A stretch of DNA of 64,000 bases from Dipteronia dyeriana (lineage: Eukaryota > Streptophyta > Magnoliopsida > Sapindales > Sapindaceae), in assembly GCA_032871835.1 (NCBI GenBank), contig CM065303.1, forward strand, positions 21,826,001-21,890,000. Direction: 5' to 3'. The notes under the pieces were generated by a model that worked only from the letters and a program-made list of their open reading frames with translations, searched no databases and was not told where the DNA came from. Both the position numbers and the translations under genes were made by a program. Position 1 is the first letter of the stretch. Each line of letters starts with the position of its first letter. Shown one piece after another: positions 48,480 through 61,040 of the stretch.

Positions 48480-48949
48480 GGTTGTTTGTTTTTTTAACTT
48501 AAAATTTCATGGGTCTGAATTGAATTCATTAAGTTGTTTTGTTTGTTTTTTAAAGTGGTCAAACAACTTAAAAATATAAAAAAATAATTTAAAATAAAAA
48601 GTAAAAAATCTTGACTTTTAACTTAATTTCAAATCACTGGATTACATTTAATATATTCACTTTCAAGTATACCCTCCTAAAAAATATATATTTCCAAATC
48701 TATTCTAATTTGATATGGTGTATATATATATAACATATTTCTTATTTTAAACAGGTTTTAGAAAGGAAGAAAAAAACTTAATCACTTATTTATACTAAAT
48801 TTTTCATGGATTGAACAATTGAATTTCTTTAGCTCCTACAAAATCCTGGTAAGAAACTTGTATATTTTTTTTATTTAACCATTCATCTAGTATTCAATAA
48901 ATTTATCTACTGTATTGATTCGATTTTGTGGTTTGAAGATGCTATAGAA

Positions 48950-49004
<55 letters not shown>

Positions 49005-49695
49005 GTATATATATATAATTCAAGAATCTATTTCAAATAAAAAAATCAATATTGTTTTTTTTACTTCCGGATTGAACTTGAGTTCTTTTTTTTTTTTAAC
49101 AATAACTTGAAATCTTTACATGCGATTGAACAATTGAATTTCTTTAGCTCCTATCAAGATAAAACTTTGTATAATTTTTTTTTATCTAATTATTCATCTA
49201 GTACTCAATAAATTTGTCTACCGGATTAATTCAATTTTGTGGCTTGAAGATGTTATAGAATAATTATACATATATATAATTCAAGAACCAATTTTTTAAA
49301 AAAAACATCAATAACTTTTTTTTTTCATACGGTGCATATTGAACTTGAACTTCTTTATTAAATAATAAATTAAACTTGAACTTTGTTTGCAGAACATGTA
49401 AAATTATATTCTTTGATAAAAACTTTGTTTTGTTAAATTGAATTTTATTTACCAAATAACATAAAACATCTTATAAAAAATGGTGCATGTTAAATTGTTT
49501 CTTTTAATTAGTATGGGTATATATGTAAAATTAGTTATTTTCAGACAATTTTATTTTAGAAAAACAAACATGTTGACAGTATATTCAGATGTGAGAAAAA
49601 AAAAACATGTCATTCAGATTCAGATTTCAATCATCATTCAGTCTTCAGAAAAATTCAGAACTATTCAGTTTTCAGACAAAAAAACAAACGACTCC
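48480..49695. mobile_element. Nested hAT-like element
   Basis: Ends ggttgtttgttttttt and the inverse of aaaaaaacaaacgactcc, resembling the termini of the MITE at 36773-37213. Target duplication not found. Contains the tandem duplication at 48815-49290. Confidence 0.4.
48815..49290 (+). repeat. ~310-bp spaced direct duplication
   Basis: The block beginning attgaatttctttagctcct at about 48819 recurs at about 49133 with the same order of words (attcatctagta, caataaattt, cttgaagatg). A (TA)n run at 48954-48998 ends the first copy. Confidence 0.85.
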
Positions 49696-51214
49696 TAACT
49701 TTATATTTTTTTTATAATTTAAATTACTGTATACAATAATAAAACCATAAATATGCTAGTAAAATACTCGAATCATTGATCATTAGGTTTGAAAGGAATA
49801 TACACAACAATTTCTACTGAAAGGTGATTTATTGAAATTGTTTGATTATAATACTTTTACATTTAACACAAAGTAAACCTAGAAAAATAGTTTTAGGTGA
49901 ACTAATTATTGTTTAAAATTTGTTATTCTAAAAATATAAAAGATATTTCCTTAAATGTTATAAAACTCATCCAGAACCTTCCATGCAGTGAGTTTCAAAG
50001 TAGATAAATGCAGTTAGGCCAAATTTATAAGAATTTACCCCGGCCATCGTCTCCAAGAAAGATGGGAAAGAAACAGATTGAGATTTGAGATTGGTTTGTT
50101 GACCAACAAAAAGCATGGGAGAAACAAATAGGCATCGATCTCAACTCATAGAATTAATTATTATACGACAAATAATCGGTCCGTTAATAAATGTATCACT
50201 AATGGAATTATATATATTCAACCTTAAACTTAAAAGAAAAAAATATTAAAAATAGTCAATATGATCGTATATTTTCAGACAGTCTGTTGCAAGTCATTCA
50301 GTATTTAAAAAAGATCTACTTAAAAAAACCAAAAATTTGAGTTTCTCAAAACAGACGTAAAACAGATTTTTTAATCATTTAAAAACTCTAGTGAGTGACA
50401 ACCAAATGATAATTTTTTTTTTTTAAAAAAAAAATTAATTAAAAAAAACTTCAAGCTTTTCCAACCGGACACTCAATCGGATATTCGGGTAGGGATAATT
50501 TTTATTAGAGGAAATACCCCTTTTTAGTCTAAAAATTAGGAGATTTATTGTTTTTATCCAAGATTAGTGTTTTTATTGTTTTTACCCAACAATTGACTGT
50601 AGAAACTGAAATACCCTTCATTTATTCATTTATTCATTATTTATTTTATTTATTTTCTTTTTGTCTTAAAAGTTTCTCTTCTCTCTCCATTTATTAGGTT
50701 ATTAAGTCAATTTCTACATCTCATTTCTCTCTCATTGCTTTTTCACGGTCTACAATTTTTTTTTCTCTGATCTTCAATTTCTCCTTCAACCGCAGCTACT
50801 GCACATGCTTTTTCTCTTCTACAATATTTCTGCACATGAGTTTTCTCTTCTTCAATTTCTACATCTCATGCTTTTTCTCTCTTTGTTGTCTCCTTCGATC
50901 TTCAATTTCTTCAATCGTCGGTCTCCCATGTCTGAAATACATTTAGTTCAAAATTCTCTCTTCAATCTCTACTATTGTTGAAACTGCAAAGCCATTTTTT
51001 TTGTCTTTGTACTGCACAAAAAACCCATATAGGAGATTTAGATTTTGCTTCGAATTTCAACGATTGGGATTCGTATTTCATGGATTTGAATTAGGTTGTT
51101 AGGATAAAGCGAGATGCTCCAGATCCTTCTTCAAGAAGTATGTATTAGAAAATCTATTTTAATTTGTTTCATATACAGATGTAATGATGATTTAAGGTTG
51201 AAGGTGATGGTTTA

Positions 51215-52065
51215 CTTTAATGTGTTTAATTGATAAGGTGTGGTGTGTTTAATTGATTACGTTTGGTGTGTTTAATTTATTATCCCTGAAGTGTAATTTG
51301 TTTTGTTCTAGTGTGTGTAAATTGATTACGAAGGTTGCCTCGATGTGTTTATTAGGTTGTTTTGATGTGTTTAATTGATTTACCATAGTGTGTTTAATTT
51401 AGTTGTCCTGATGTGTTTAATTGATTTTTCATTGTGTGTTTAATTGATTTACACATGGTATTGCCCTAGTGTGTTTAATTGGGTTGTCATGATGTGTTTA
51501 ATTGGTTTGCCTTTGTGTGTTTAATTAGGTTGTCTTTGTAGGTTTAATTGTTTTACAATCGGTGTTGCCCTCGTGTGTTTAATTTGTTTACCATGGTATG
51601 TTTAATTGATTTACACTTGTTGCTGCTCTGGTGTGTTTAATTGGATTGGTCTGATGTGTTTAATTGATTTGTCGTGGTATATTTAATATGATTGGCCTGA
51701 TGTGTTTAATTGATTTTTCATGGTGGGTTTAATTGATCTACATGTTTTTAAACACTTATTTGGCTCAATCTTCTTCTCTGACAACTTCAACTTCTTTGTC
51801 ATGATCCATGTTTTCATCCACTGGTTTGTCTCCATTTTCTTCTCCAACAATTTCAACTTCTTCTCCAGTGCACTTGTTTGTGTTTAACTGATTAACTTAT
51901 GTGTTTAATTGGGTTGAACCAGTGTATTTAATTGTGTTTAAAATATGTTTGTGTTTAATTAGGTTGAACTGATGTGTTTAGTTGTGTTCAAAATAGGTTT
52001 GTGCTTACTTGTTTAATTGGTGTATTTAATTGATGACAACTGGTGTGTTTAATTGATATGATTAG
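51215..52065 (+). repeat. TGTGTTTAATTG minisatellite array 1
   Basis: About 30 degenerate units of 20-28 bp with core gtgtgtttaattgrtt and variable spacers (gccctag, catgg, cctga), broken by unique sequence near 51750-51880. Confidence 0.9.
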
Positions 52066-52999
52066 ACAAAACTATCTAAACCCGCCGGCCATTCAGCAAG
52101 GCACTCTTCCGGACCCACACACAAATCCATCATCCCCCCGACGTCGAAATACAATTAAATAAAAAATCTCACTTCAATTTCTACCATTGTTGAAACTATA
52201 AAGCCATTTTTTTGTCTCTGTAAATCACATAAAACTCATATATAGGAGATTCATTTTTTGGCTCGAATTTCAGAGATTGGGATTTGTATTACACAGATTT
52301 TTGGTTAGGTTGTTATGATGAATCAAGATTCTCCAAGTTCTTCTTCTAGAGGTATGTATTATAAACCCTATTTTAATTTGTTTCATATGAAGATGTAATG
52401 ATAAATGCCAAATTTAGTAAACATTAATTTTGGGAGAATATATATGGTGTAAAGTTTTCGGTTTTTTTTTTTAATTTGCTCGATTGATTTTGAATCAAAT
52501 AAATTTTTAAAATTGACGCATTGTAATCTGTAAAAATTAATTGGTATGCTATTGAATGAATAATATTCAGGTTAAATAGACATGTTTTGATTTGTCAAAG
52601 CTAGTATTCTTGCTTCGCTGAACTATTGAGGGTTCTTGATGATAATAATGCTTTCTGTATCTTATGCAAACAGAAGAGATAACCCTCAGGAAAATTTATC
52701 TGCTTGTTTCCGTATATGGAAAATTTATGGATCAAAACTAACATCTAGAATCTTCGTTCAATCTATACCATTGTTCTAACCCATTTATTTTTCTATGTAA
52801 TGACAGAAAAACCATATAGGAACTTCTGATTTTGCTTCCTATTTCATGGATTTGACTTTGTATTTCACGGATTGAGTTTCGTATTTCATGATGAATCGAG
52901 ATGATGCATGTCCTTCTTCTAGAGGTATATTTTTGAAACCCTATGTTAATTTGTTTCATTTGTAGATTTGATAGTGAATTTAGGTTGAAGAAGATGGTT

Positions 53000-53515
53000 T
53001 CCATCGATGTGTTTAATTGATTAACCGTGGTGTGTTTAATTGATTAACTGTGGTGTATTTAATTTGTTTGGTCTGGTGTGTTTACTTGAGTACGGTGTGT
53101 TTAATTGGGTTGCCCCAATGTGTTTAATTTGTTTGTAATGGTGTGTTTAATTGGTTTGTGTGTTTAATTGGGTTGTCCTAGTGTGTTTAATTTTGTGTGC
53201 AGTGGTGTGTTTTATTTGATTCGCTCAAGTGTGTTTAATTGGGTAGCTCTGGTGTGTTTAATTTAGTGTACAGTGGTGTGTTTAATTTGGTTCATCCCGG
53301 TATGTTTAATTGGGTCGCACCGGTGTGTTTAATTGGTTTGTCGTTATGTGTTTAATTGGTTTACCGTGGTGTTTAATTTGGTTTCCCATTGTGTGTTTAA
53401 TTTGGTTTGCTCTTGTGTGTTTAATTGGAGTTGCATTGATGTGTTTAATTTGGTTGCCCCAGTGTGTTTAATTGGGCTACCCTGATATGTTTAATTGGTT
53501 GCATCTTGTTTAATG
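53000..53515 (+). repeat. TGTGTTTAATTG minisatellite array 2
   Basis: About 23 units of the same core as array 1, in the same orientation. Each array follows one of the related internal blocks (about 51110 and 52910); the middle block at 52340 has none. Confidence 0.9.
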
Positions 53516-54783
53516 TACGATTGGTTTAATAAACTAACATCTAAATGTGAGATTTTTATTGGTTGAAATGTAGGAATATAACCAACGAAATTTGTAGGTT
53601 TTGTAAAAAGAAATTTATCTACTTCAATTCTGATTTCTACAAAACAAGCACCTGGTTTGAAAGCTATTTCAGTGCCATTTTTCCCATCGGACACCCAAGC
53701 GAATGGAATACTTCCGAAAAATCGTGTTTGTGTTATTAAGGATTATGTTGAAATTGTTATGAATTTAGTTGTATTTCATGAACTATATTGAAATTATATT
53801 TCATGAACTGTTGGTAAGGATTTTATATTTTGTTGAAAACACTTGCTTTGGAATTGTGATGAAACTAATGTTGATGATTATTTTGTTGATGAAACATATT
53901 ATTTATTAAGGATTTTTCATTTTGTATGAAGCAGGTCATTTGTTAACAGATTTGGTGTGTTAAAAATGGAAAATTGTGGTGTGTTAATAATCTGCCACCA
54001 TCCACCAAAATTATCAGATTTGCTGCAACTCCATCAAGGAAAAAAAAACAAATTAACACATGATAAAATTCTACTCTAAAGATTTTTCATGTATTGAAAT
54101 TGAGACAACAACACGATTATAATCCTAAACATTATATGATATAGACATTATATGATATGACGATACTGTCTAAACAATAAAAACCCTGCATTAATTTGTA
54201 GAAAAAATCCTAGTGACAAATTGAAATGTAAAAATTACAATACTCAACATTACTTGAATATATTTAGGCATAGTCACTAAATCACCCCACCGGCTTGAAT
54301 TTTCTACACAAAACCACTCCTTCTGAACATTCACCTACTTATAGGTTCTGTTCTGCCCACTAATTGTATACAACAACAGGGGTCTGGTCATCATCTAGCT
54401 GAAATATACTTTTATTTTGTTTCAATTTGGACCCACAAATCATGCTAACCTTTTTTCACATGCAAATTATGCTAACACCAGATATAAAAAACACTCTAAA
54501 ACTTCAAGCTTTTTTAATGTATCTATGAAAATCACAAGTTCAAACCAATTTGTTATAATCCCTGATTTTGAAATCGGTCACAACTGAATAAAATCAATTT
54601 CTTAAAATCCTTCCTCAAATTTAGACAACCATTCACAAGTAAATAAAAATCACTTTGTTATAATCACTGTTAAAATTTCGAAAACTATCACAACTTAACA
54701 AAATCAATTTGTTAATGTAAAAGAAAAATCAATTTCGAAATCTATCAACAAAAGATACAAAAATTTCGAAAAGATACAAAAAT

Positions 54784-55360
54784 TTCGATAGTGAGAAATT
54801 GAAGACAAGTCATGAATCAAGCTAATTGGTTATGAACAATTTCTACAAAAACAAGATCAAATAATAATAAGTTGATACTTTTCGAAAACAAACTAGGCAC
54901 GGTTTAATTATTTTGTAAACATGAAATCATTATGTGCATACAAAGTGTGGCCAGTTCTTCCTGCTAAAAACCATCTAACATATCACTTATTCTCAAAATA
55001 AATTGTATCACCAAGAATTTTAACTTCATTGGCACCCGTACTCTCTAAAACCTTCACCGACAACATCTAATTATTCATTTGTCCTGCTTCCCCTACCCTT
55101 ACCCCAAAAAATTCTTTCGAAACAGGAGGTGCTTGTTCCAATTAGTTTATTAAAGCCAAACCAAAATCCCTTTTCTAAGACATTTCAGACACAGATTAGT
55201 GCATTAAAGCCAATTTCAAAACTTATTTTTGATGATGTCTATGTTTTCAACTGATTATCAGTCAGAATCTTACAAATCAACCTCCAATGATGTGTTTTTA
55301 GAAATTGTTCATAACCAATTAGCTTGATTCATGATTTGTCTTCAACTTTTCACTATCAAA
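54784..55360. repeat. Inverted repeat with 60-bp arms
   Basis: Arms 54784-54843 and 55301-55360 are reverse complements with about four mismatches, with a loop of about 457 bp. No coding content. Could fold as a long hairpin if transcribed. Confidence 0.88.
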
Positions 55361-56059
55361 TTCCACATTAAAGTAACAACAGTCTTTTGGGCAAAAAAAA
55401 TAAGAAATTAAAAATCAACACAATCTAGAATTTTCAATACAAACAGAGCACAAATGAACATGTATAATAATTGAAATGAATCAAAGCAAGTTGAAGATTC
55501 AAAATATGCAAAAATTTCGAAACCCTAAAATCAAAAGAAAAGAGGAATTGCAAACCCTTGTTGGCTGGATGTCGTTATCTCTGTCTCCAGGATGTTGTCA
55601 TCTCTTCGTCGGCGGCTCTACGTGGTGGTCGACGTCAACAGCCCTCGTCTCGTCGTCGGCGCTTGTCTGCAACGGTGTCGTCTCCTTCTACATGTCGTTG
55701 CCGCCTCTTCGTGGTGGTGGTGGTCGTCGCCTCTTGTCTCTCACAAATTGCCTCTGGTTTCTATTCTCTTCTCTGGTTAACACTTTAGGAAAAAAAAACA
55801 ATAACTGAATGGAAACTAGTTTCAGTCGTGCTTTTCAATTGTTATTTCTTTTTTTTTTCTTTATTAAATAATTTTTAATTTTTTTTATTCAGTTTTCTTT
55901 TTCAATTATAACTGAAAGGAAATTAGTTTCAGTCGTGCTTTACTAATGTTGGGTAAAAACAATAAAGACACTAATTTTTTGATTACTTTTAAAGTTTTCC
56001 ATTTTTATTATTTTTTTACCTACTAACAAAAAAAATAAAATAAAATATAATATAAGGAA

Positions 56060-57358
56060 CGTGGAATGCAAAAGTCAAGGTATCATAAATAAATAACACG
56101 CATTTATCATGGCAGTTATGGAAACTGGCATCGCAGACCGAATTCCAAAGATGAGAAAAGGAATTCCAAAGATGAAAAAAAGGAAGTCCAATAAGGCGTG
56201 TGCTCACCACGACGTCGTTTTAACGGTTTCTCCTCTCGTTAGCTGAGTAAAAACAAATAAACAAAACGGCAATATCAATTGAGAGAGAATCAAATCAGTT
56301 TTGTATTTCTCTCCAATTCCACCTAACTCTCTCTCCTCCCTTTTGATTCCTTCCTCTATCTTTGTCTCTCTTCAGACTTCTTCGTCGTCTCTTCTCTCTT
56401 GCATCGCCTCAACCTAAGGTATCACACCATTCTTTTTCTTTTTCTTTTTCTTCTTGTATTTTTTTTATGATGGTTTATAATCCTTGATCGTGTGTTTTTT
56501 TTTTCTTTATATTTTGATATGTTTTTTGTTAATTTTTAGCTTGTTTACAATTGGGGTTTTCTGGGTTTTTTTTTTTATGTTTACATTTCAAATGCTCAAT
56601 TTTTGTTCTTGTTAACAATTTGGGTTTAAGATTGATCGTCTCTGAAAAATTGTTGTTCCAAATTCAGATCTCTATTAATTCTTCAAATTGATGGTCATGT
56701 GATATGAGAAAGAAAAAAAAACAATTAACAATTGTGAAAAAAAATTCTGTACATGATTGTCTTTGACTTTTCTTGGGCGTGGTCTTTGTTGAATGTATTT
56801 TTAGTCTTGATGCTGTGAGAGCTATATTTGATAAAATCTAGGGTATAAGGGTTTCTGGGTTTTTTCTGTTGTGATTCTTTTGGGTGTGATGAATCCGTGT
56901 CGGTTGATAATTGATGTAGAACACCCAAAATTGTGGTAGATTACTATTCCATGTTGTCCACCGCTTAGAATTGGGAAATTTATGGAGATTTTTCAGGTTA
57001 TATATGTTGTTTTATTAATGTTCGTGAATGATGGATGATCAATTACGTGATGAGCTTTTGTTATTGAATCTGGACTTTGTGTTGATGTGCCTTTACTGGA
57101 GTTGGGTATACGACAGGAGTATGAGCATATATCATCAGTTATTGATTGAGTAATATGTTTCTCTTTTTGGTCTCTTAGAAGCTTGTTGATGCAAATTCCC
57201 CTGTTTAAATTACTTGATCGAATCAACGCCTATTGATTTTGACTTGGCCCTGGTTGTTAACATGTCGAAATTTTGTTTACATATTTGGCTGTTTGCATTT
57301 TCTTACTTGTAAAACTTATGTTGTTGTTGCTAATCCTTTTTTTTTTCGGTCGGTACAG
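56060..57358 (+). promoter_or_regulatory. Promoter region, 5' leader exon and leader intron of the following gene
   Basis: A pyrimidine-rich leader (about 56310-56418, many tctctc words) ends at a donor at 56419. A matching acceptor tacag lies just before 57359, so the leader likely has a 940-bp intron. Upstream, ggaattccaaagatga occurs twice in tandem (about 56139-56175). Nothing coding is seen in the intron; short open frames are chance. Confidence 0.5.
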
Positions 57359-57380
57359 GAGACTTCAATTTGCTGTAATA

Positions 57381-58812
57381 ATGGATTCTTTCTTCAGAAG
57401 TTTGAATGAGGAGTCGGGGACTTCTCCACTTAACATTTTTAGATGTCCATTTTTGAGGAACATTAACGAGCCAACCAATTTCTCGTTCTCATCATCCTTG
57501 CCATTCCCAGCACCGGTAAGTTACTTATTTTTATTAACTTGTTATTTTACATGAGAGCCCTTTTGTTCATATCATTGTACTAATGTACTATCATCATCTT
57601 ATTGGGTCATCCTTATATTTGTTGCTTGTGGATTGCCTTATATACAATATCTGTCCAAGACTTGATCAATATCCCCCCTTGACTTACACTATTTTCTACT
57701 TTTCCTTCTCAGGTACGTGCAGCCAAAGGTCCAATATTTGAAGATGGTCCAAATTTTGATATGGCTTTCAGACTGTTTCACGGGACTGATGGAGTAGTCC
57801 CACTTTCTGGAAGATCATTTGTACCTTCTGAGACAGCAACGTCCAAGGTTGCCCCGCCCCAGTTCAATCCTTTAGCTGCTAAAGCTGCCACCATCAGTCT
57901 TTCTTCCTTTGGTGGACCATTCAGTTTTGATGCATTTTCAGAGAAGTGGAAGAATCAGAAAAAGAAATCAAAATCCTCCAAGAATGAGTCTTCTTCAAAG
58001 GTAATAATACATTCACTTACCTTTTTAGGGTTTGAATCCCTTAAAGAAAATTATAAGTTATGTTACTTCTATAGAAATACTGTTACCTTAAATTGATGTT
58101 GCGATTTCTCTTTTTCTGGTCTCTTGACATGTTTATATGTTTGAACTTTCAGGGAGGAGGTTCAAATCATGAAGCTTTGAGCAATGAATGGCTGCAAAAT
58201 GGAAACTGCCCGATTGCAAAGTCATATCGTGCAGTGAGTGGTGTCCTGCCACTTGTTGCAAAGTGTTTTAAGCCCCCTCCTGGCATTAAAATCAAGTGCC
58301 CGCCTGCAATAGTTGCAGCCCGAGCAGCTTTAGCACGAACTGCTTTCGCGAAGAACCTCCGCCCTCAAAACTTGCCTACTAAAGTTTTTGTGATTGGGAT
58401 GTTGGGGATGGCAGCAAATGTTCCTTTAGGTATTTGGAGGGAACACACTGAAAAGTTTTCACCATCCTGGTTTGCGGCTGTCCATGCAGCTGTCCCATTC
58501 ATAGCCATGCTCAGGAAGACTGTATTGATGCCGAAGTATGCTATGGCCTTTACCATTGCTGCATCTATATTGGGACAGGTCATCGGTTCAAGGGCAGAGC
58601 GATACCGACTGAAGGCAGTAGCTGAAAAGACATTGGCTCTCAAGGAAAACTCTGCTGAAAAAACATTGGCTCTCCAGGAAAACTATGCTGGTAAGGCAAG
58701 TCAGTTGCAGGTTGTTGCAGTTAAAAGTGGGCCCTGTGGCAAACCCATGGAATGGGATCCGGTTTCTCTCCAGGTTTCAGGATCTTCTGCTTCTACTGAT
58801 GTATTTTGCTGA
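57381..58812 (+). CDS. Conserved-looking plant protein of unknown function, predicted membrane protein
   Basis: Three exons, 57381-57515, 57713-58000 and 58153-58812, join in phase 0 to give 360 residues. I do not recognise a named family. Residues 1-45 are Ser/Phe/Pro-rich. A Lys/Ser-rich stretch ends exon 2 (Lys-Asn-Gln-Lys-Lys-Lys-Ser-Lys). Exon 3 has a Cys/Pro-rich segment, then three hydrophobic stretches that could cross a membrane (Val-Phe-Val-Ile-Gly-Met-Leu-Gly-Met; Ala-Ala-Val-Pro-Phe-Ile-Ala-Met-Leu; Ala-Met-Ala-Phe-Thr-Ile-Ala-Ala-Ser-Ile-Leu-Gly) and a charged tail with a duplicated Ala-Glu-Lys-Thr-Leu-Ala-Leu unit. Clean splice sites and an undisturbed frame argue for a living gene. 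No signal peptide is obvious; a transit peptide is possible. Confidence 0.85.
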
Positions 58813-61017
58813 CTCTGTTTCACTAAGTGTATCAAATCGATCGGATGTATGCCTGAGTGGTGAACTAGGTATTGTTACCCTTCATTTCTATAAAGCGTGT
58901 GTATCCCTTTCATTGCAACAGAACTGTTTTCGAACAGTGAAGAAATAATAATGAAAACCAGTTTTATCTTCCATGGAGCCATTCCTTTTTCTTTTCTTTT
59001 TTTGTACTTGTGTTGGTGTTTTTTATTTGCTTGTTAAGGGCATGCTTTTGGATATTGATGGAAATAATAGTATAAGAAGAAATAAGAATGATTTATTTGT
59101 GTCTGGAATTGGGCTGTGTTTGATTATTGATGAGAATGTTTTAAAGTGTGTTTGCTTTTGAATGGATGCATTAGTAGGTTGCAAGTCATTAACATAACCA
59201 AGTGAAGAAGTAGAGGAGAAGGTGAGTTAAGAGTAGAATTTCAACAATAGCTACTTAGCTAGCTGTGAATTTGACTTTTATTATACCAGCTATTACTTTT
59301 TCTCCGCATCTCCTCTTTGTTTGACTTTACTTGGTCCAACGGTGCCATATAAAATTCAACTGATTCAACTTCATTACAGCTTTTGCATTTTCATTAATAT
59401 AAATCAAACGGTTGTTGAATCAGCTCTGCAACATCCTCCAAGTCCATGGCCTTACATCATCACCAATGACCACTTGAATTATTCAAAATGCAAACGAATG
59501 CAGAGCTGATTCAACAACCACTTGAATTATTCAAGAAGCAAACGAATGAGTTGGATGTTGAAGTAAAAAAAAAAAAATCGAAATATCTTATAAATAAAGA
59601 ATTTGACCTCATCTAATCTCATGACACATAAATATTACACTGAATGTGTGGTTAAAATGTGATTAGTTTTTAAATCCATTATACCAACAACCAATCATAT
59701 GTGTTAAAAAGGTCAGAATAAAGATTAGATTCAAATCCCTGGGTTGGATGATTAAGTAAAAAAAAAAAAAAGTTCAAACTGTATCAACTTAAATTTCTGA
59801 TTTAAATATATGAGTTCAATACCTCAACCATTGAATTAAAAAACATAGACCGAAAAATTAAAGTAAAAAATTTAAATTAATATAGTCCGATAAAAAAAAA
59901 AGGAATGTTTTGATTGAAGCATTTAATATGGAATGTGATGGAGAAAACATACATACCTTCTAGTGTTGATCAGTCATTACTCAGTAGTAGGATTTGATAA
60001 CAAAATGGTATCAAGTTTGAATTTTGGAAATGCTTTTTTAATTAATAATTATTTTTTAAACCTATAATGAGAAAACCCTCAATTCTTTTGTGCACATCTA
60101 TAATATGAACATTTTTTTTAAGTGGAAGTATAACAAAATAAATTAGTTGCTTTTCCAACTCTAATCGGTTTGAATAAAATAAAAGATTGAGAATTCTCTC
60201 TTGTATCATTTGAAAATAATTGATAAGTGATTAGGCTTTTTTGCTTTCCAAATCTTAAGCTTGATTGGTTATAAGTAATTCTAACATTTTTTTTTTGTTA
60301 GCCCAAGTGAGGGAAAAAAATTCTTGTGACTTTATCAAAACGAGTTTTATTAATAGTTCAAATTCTTATATAGAGTGACGCGAGATATGATCGTGGTGTC
60401 TCATTATTTAAATCTCAAATATGGAGAGAAATTTTAAATTAAATAAGATATATTGATTCGATCTATATTATATATGATACGAGAGTTGAAGAATAACATT
60501 ATAATTCGAACTCGTAATTTCATTGATAATGATAAATGGCTATGAATCACCTCAACTAGTGTATTATCATTCATCAAGACAAGTATTATAACTCAAACTT
60601 ACAACAATTCAATCGATAAGGGATTATGGACCACCTCAACTTGTGTATTATCAGTTTATCATTCATAATCATATTTGGTACTCAGGTTCGTGGTTGTGTT
60701 GAAAGTATTTACTCAAATCTATATGATTAGTTGAAATGTTTTTGATTAAATTAAAGCATTAAAACAAAGATATTTGATTTCAATTTCTAAAATGGAAATT
60801 GATTAAGATTCAAGAGGAGCAAACAAGACCATTAACATGAACAGCCGGTCCAATGTGGTTCGCTGAAAAGACGAAACATTCAGCCCTGTCGGCCTTTAAT
60901 TTAAATATTAAATGTTATAGGTTGGAGTCGCGGGCACACTCGTGACTCGTGACTCTTGCGCGTTAAATTATAAAAAATAAAAATACAGCAACTAAGCAAC
61001 TGAAAACGAAAATTGTA
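58813..61017. other. Intergenic with hairpin and small repeats
   Basis: Holds the 3' end of the preceding transcript, a perfect 21-bp hairpin (59410-59519), poly-A runs near 59564 and 59757, and a diverged direct repeat near 60495-60575 and 60580-60660 (both with cacctcaact and gtgtattatca). No gene seen. Confidence 0.5.
59410..59519. repeat. Perfect 21-bp inverted repeat, 68-bp loop
   Basis: 59410-59430 and 59499-59519 are exact reverse complements (arm includes gttgttgaatcagctctgca). The right arm is embedded in a direct repeat of ccacttgaattattcaa (59470 and 59518). Confidence 0.9.
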
Positions 61018-61040
61018 AAAAAAAAAAAAAAAAAAAAAAA
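61018..61040 (+). repeat. Poly-A tract abutting the start codon
   Basis: About 23 A directly before ATG 61041. In the transcript this would be an A-rich leader end. Confidence 0.9.

Larger units (their letters stand above)
47782..50475. mobile_element. Element with ~200-bp imperfect terminal inverted repeats
   Basis: Left arm about 47785-47985, right arm about 50280-50475. Shared blocks in inverse orientation include gaaaagcttg, gtttggttgtcactca and agatgattaaaaaa. The interior is AT-rich and non-coding and contains another element (48480-49695). The superfamily is not certain; long TIRs favour MULE. Confidence 0.6.
50510..56010. mobile_element. 5.5-kb TIR element with internal minisatellite arrays
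   Basis: The inverted core attagtgtttttattg plus tttttacccaaca occurs at 50565-50595 and, inverted, at 55945-55975. Inside are two TGTGTTTAATTG arrays, three related blocks containing cttcttctag or similar followed by a possible splice donor (about 51110, 52340, 52910), a 60-bp inverted repeat and a GC-rich patch (55550-55790). No transposase is recognisable. Target duplication not resolved. The two TIRs may alternatively be ends of different insertions. Confidence 0.5.

Noticed and set aside
55476..55808. Three overlapping open frames with Val/Ser/Trp runs
   Set aside because: Different frames are open through the same short GC-rich stretch; no recognisable product.
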